In this document: positions 5,043 to 5,170 of the stretch, piece after piece
Numbering within the stretch: position 1 is the first letter of the stretch
Layout of the letters: every line of letters begins with the position of its first letter
Assembly: GCA_012800475.1 (NCBI GenBank)
Contig: JAAZJF010000087.1
Span: 1-5,170, forward strand
Origin: Gammaproteobacteria bacterium
GTDB lineage: Bacteria; Pseudomonadota; Gammaproteobacteria; Pseudomonadales; Pseudomonadaceae
Reading direction: 5' to 3'
Length of the DNA stretch: 5,170 nt
The notes under the pieces: model-generated
What the model saw: only the letters and a program-made list of their open reading frames with translations
Databases searched by the model: none
What the model was told of the DNA's origin: nothing
Program-made: the position numbers and the translations under genes

Positions 5043-5170
5043 ATGAAGCGTATTGTGCTTCCATTGGTTGCGTTATCGATCATGTTGCTGAGTTTAGCCG
5101 GCTGTGGCCAAAAAGGTGCGCTGTATCATCCGGATGATGAGAAGGCTGCACACGAACACCGCAAAGACCG
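5043..5170 (+). CDS. lppL: Small outer-membrane lipoprotein LppL / LptM family (3' truncated)
   Basis: The first 42 codons are present; the window ends inside the gene. Residues 1-20 form a lipoprotein signal peptide (Lys2-Arg3, then a hydrophobic stretch LPLVALSIMLLSL) ending in the lipobox Leu18-Ala19-Gly20-Cys21. Cys21 would be lipidated, and Gly22 at the +2 position fits outer-membrane sorting. The mature start, CGQKGALYHPDD, matches the Cys-Gly-x-Lys-Gly-Pro-Leu-Tyr-x-Pro pattern of the LptM (formerly YifL) / LppL family, small lipoproteins that help LptD reach its correctly disulfide-bonded form in the LPS translocon. The usual proline after Lys-Gly is alanine here (Ala26). In Pseudomonas lppL is followed by lysA and dapF, which would be expected to the right of this window. 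The ribosome site GAAGGG is well placed. Confidence 0.9.
   Translation, partial: MKRIVLPLVALSIMLLSLAGCGQKGALYHPDDEKAAHEHRKD

Noticed and set aside
4913..5137. 74-codon plus-strand open frame across the lppL promoter
   Set aside because: It overlaps the predicted promoter and the lppL start in another frame; lppL has a clear signal peptide and lipobox.
1..5170. A hidden defence, mobile or otherwise undescribed multi-gene system
   Set aside because: All major genes belong to known housekeeping families in a familiar order; no transposase, integrase, terminal repeats, CRISPR spacing, tRNA or toxin-antitoxin-like pair was seen.

Overview
The window reads as ordinary chromosomal DNA from a gammaproteobacterium of the Pseudomonadales, most likely the Pseudomonadaceae. 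This rests on protein resemblance and on gene order: argH end, two small conserved-type genes, a long class I adenylate cyclase (cyaA), rnk, cyaY and lppL/lptM. I recall the same order around cyaA-rnk-cyaY-lppL-lysA-dapF in Pseudomonas. The base composition looks moderate, clearly lower than in classical high-GC Pseudomonas, which suggests a lower-GC lineage of the family. The species cannot be fixed from the sequence alone.

Layout. Bases 1-1038, + strand: the last 70 codons of argininosuccinate lyase (argH), an unrecognised 163-aa acidic protein with a CxxC motif, and a 78-aa TIGR02647-type protein. Bases 1055-3910, + strand: full-length class I adenylate cyclase CyaA (951 aa). The plus-strand genes are separated by only 39, 57 and 16 bases with no visible terminator, so they could be one transcript. 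Bases 3951-4358, - strand: rnk, convergent with cyaA across 40 bases. Bases 4359-4528: a gap with a clear minus-strand intrinsic terminator and a possible CRP/Vfr-like site. Bases 4529-4861, - strand: cyaY (frataxin). Bases 4862-5042: a divergent control region with a good sigma70 promoter facing right. Bases 5043-5170, + strand: start of the small lipoprotein gene lppL/lptM, cut by the window end.

How the genes relate. They do not form one pathway. argH finishes arginine biosynthesis. CyaA makes cAMP, which in Pseudomonas acts through Vfr. Rnk is an RNA polymerase-binding regulator of the GreA/GreB fold. CyaY handles iron for Fe-S assembly. LppL/LptM is an outer-membrane lipoprotein implicated in LptD maturation. 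Their closeness is old synteny: enterics also keep cyaA, cyaY and lptM (yifL) side by side, without rnk.

I found no mobile element, CRISPR array, tRNA, rRNA or defence-type system, and nothing that qualifies as an undescribed system. The points worth a second look are small: the unknown CxxC/acidic protein, its TIGR02647 neighbour, weak translation signals at cyaA and rnk, and the inverted repeat and CRP-like site in the two intergenic regions.
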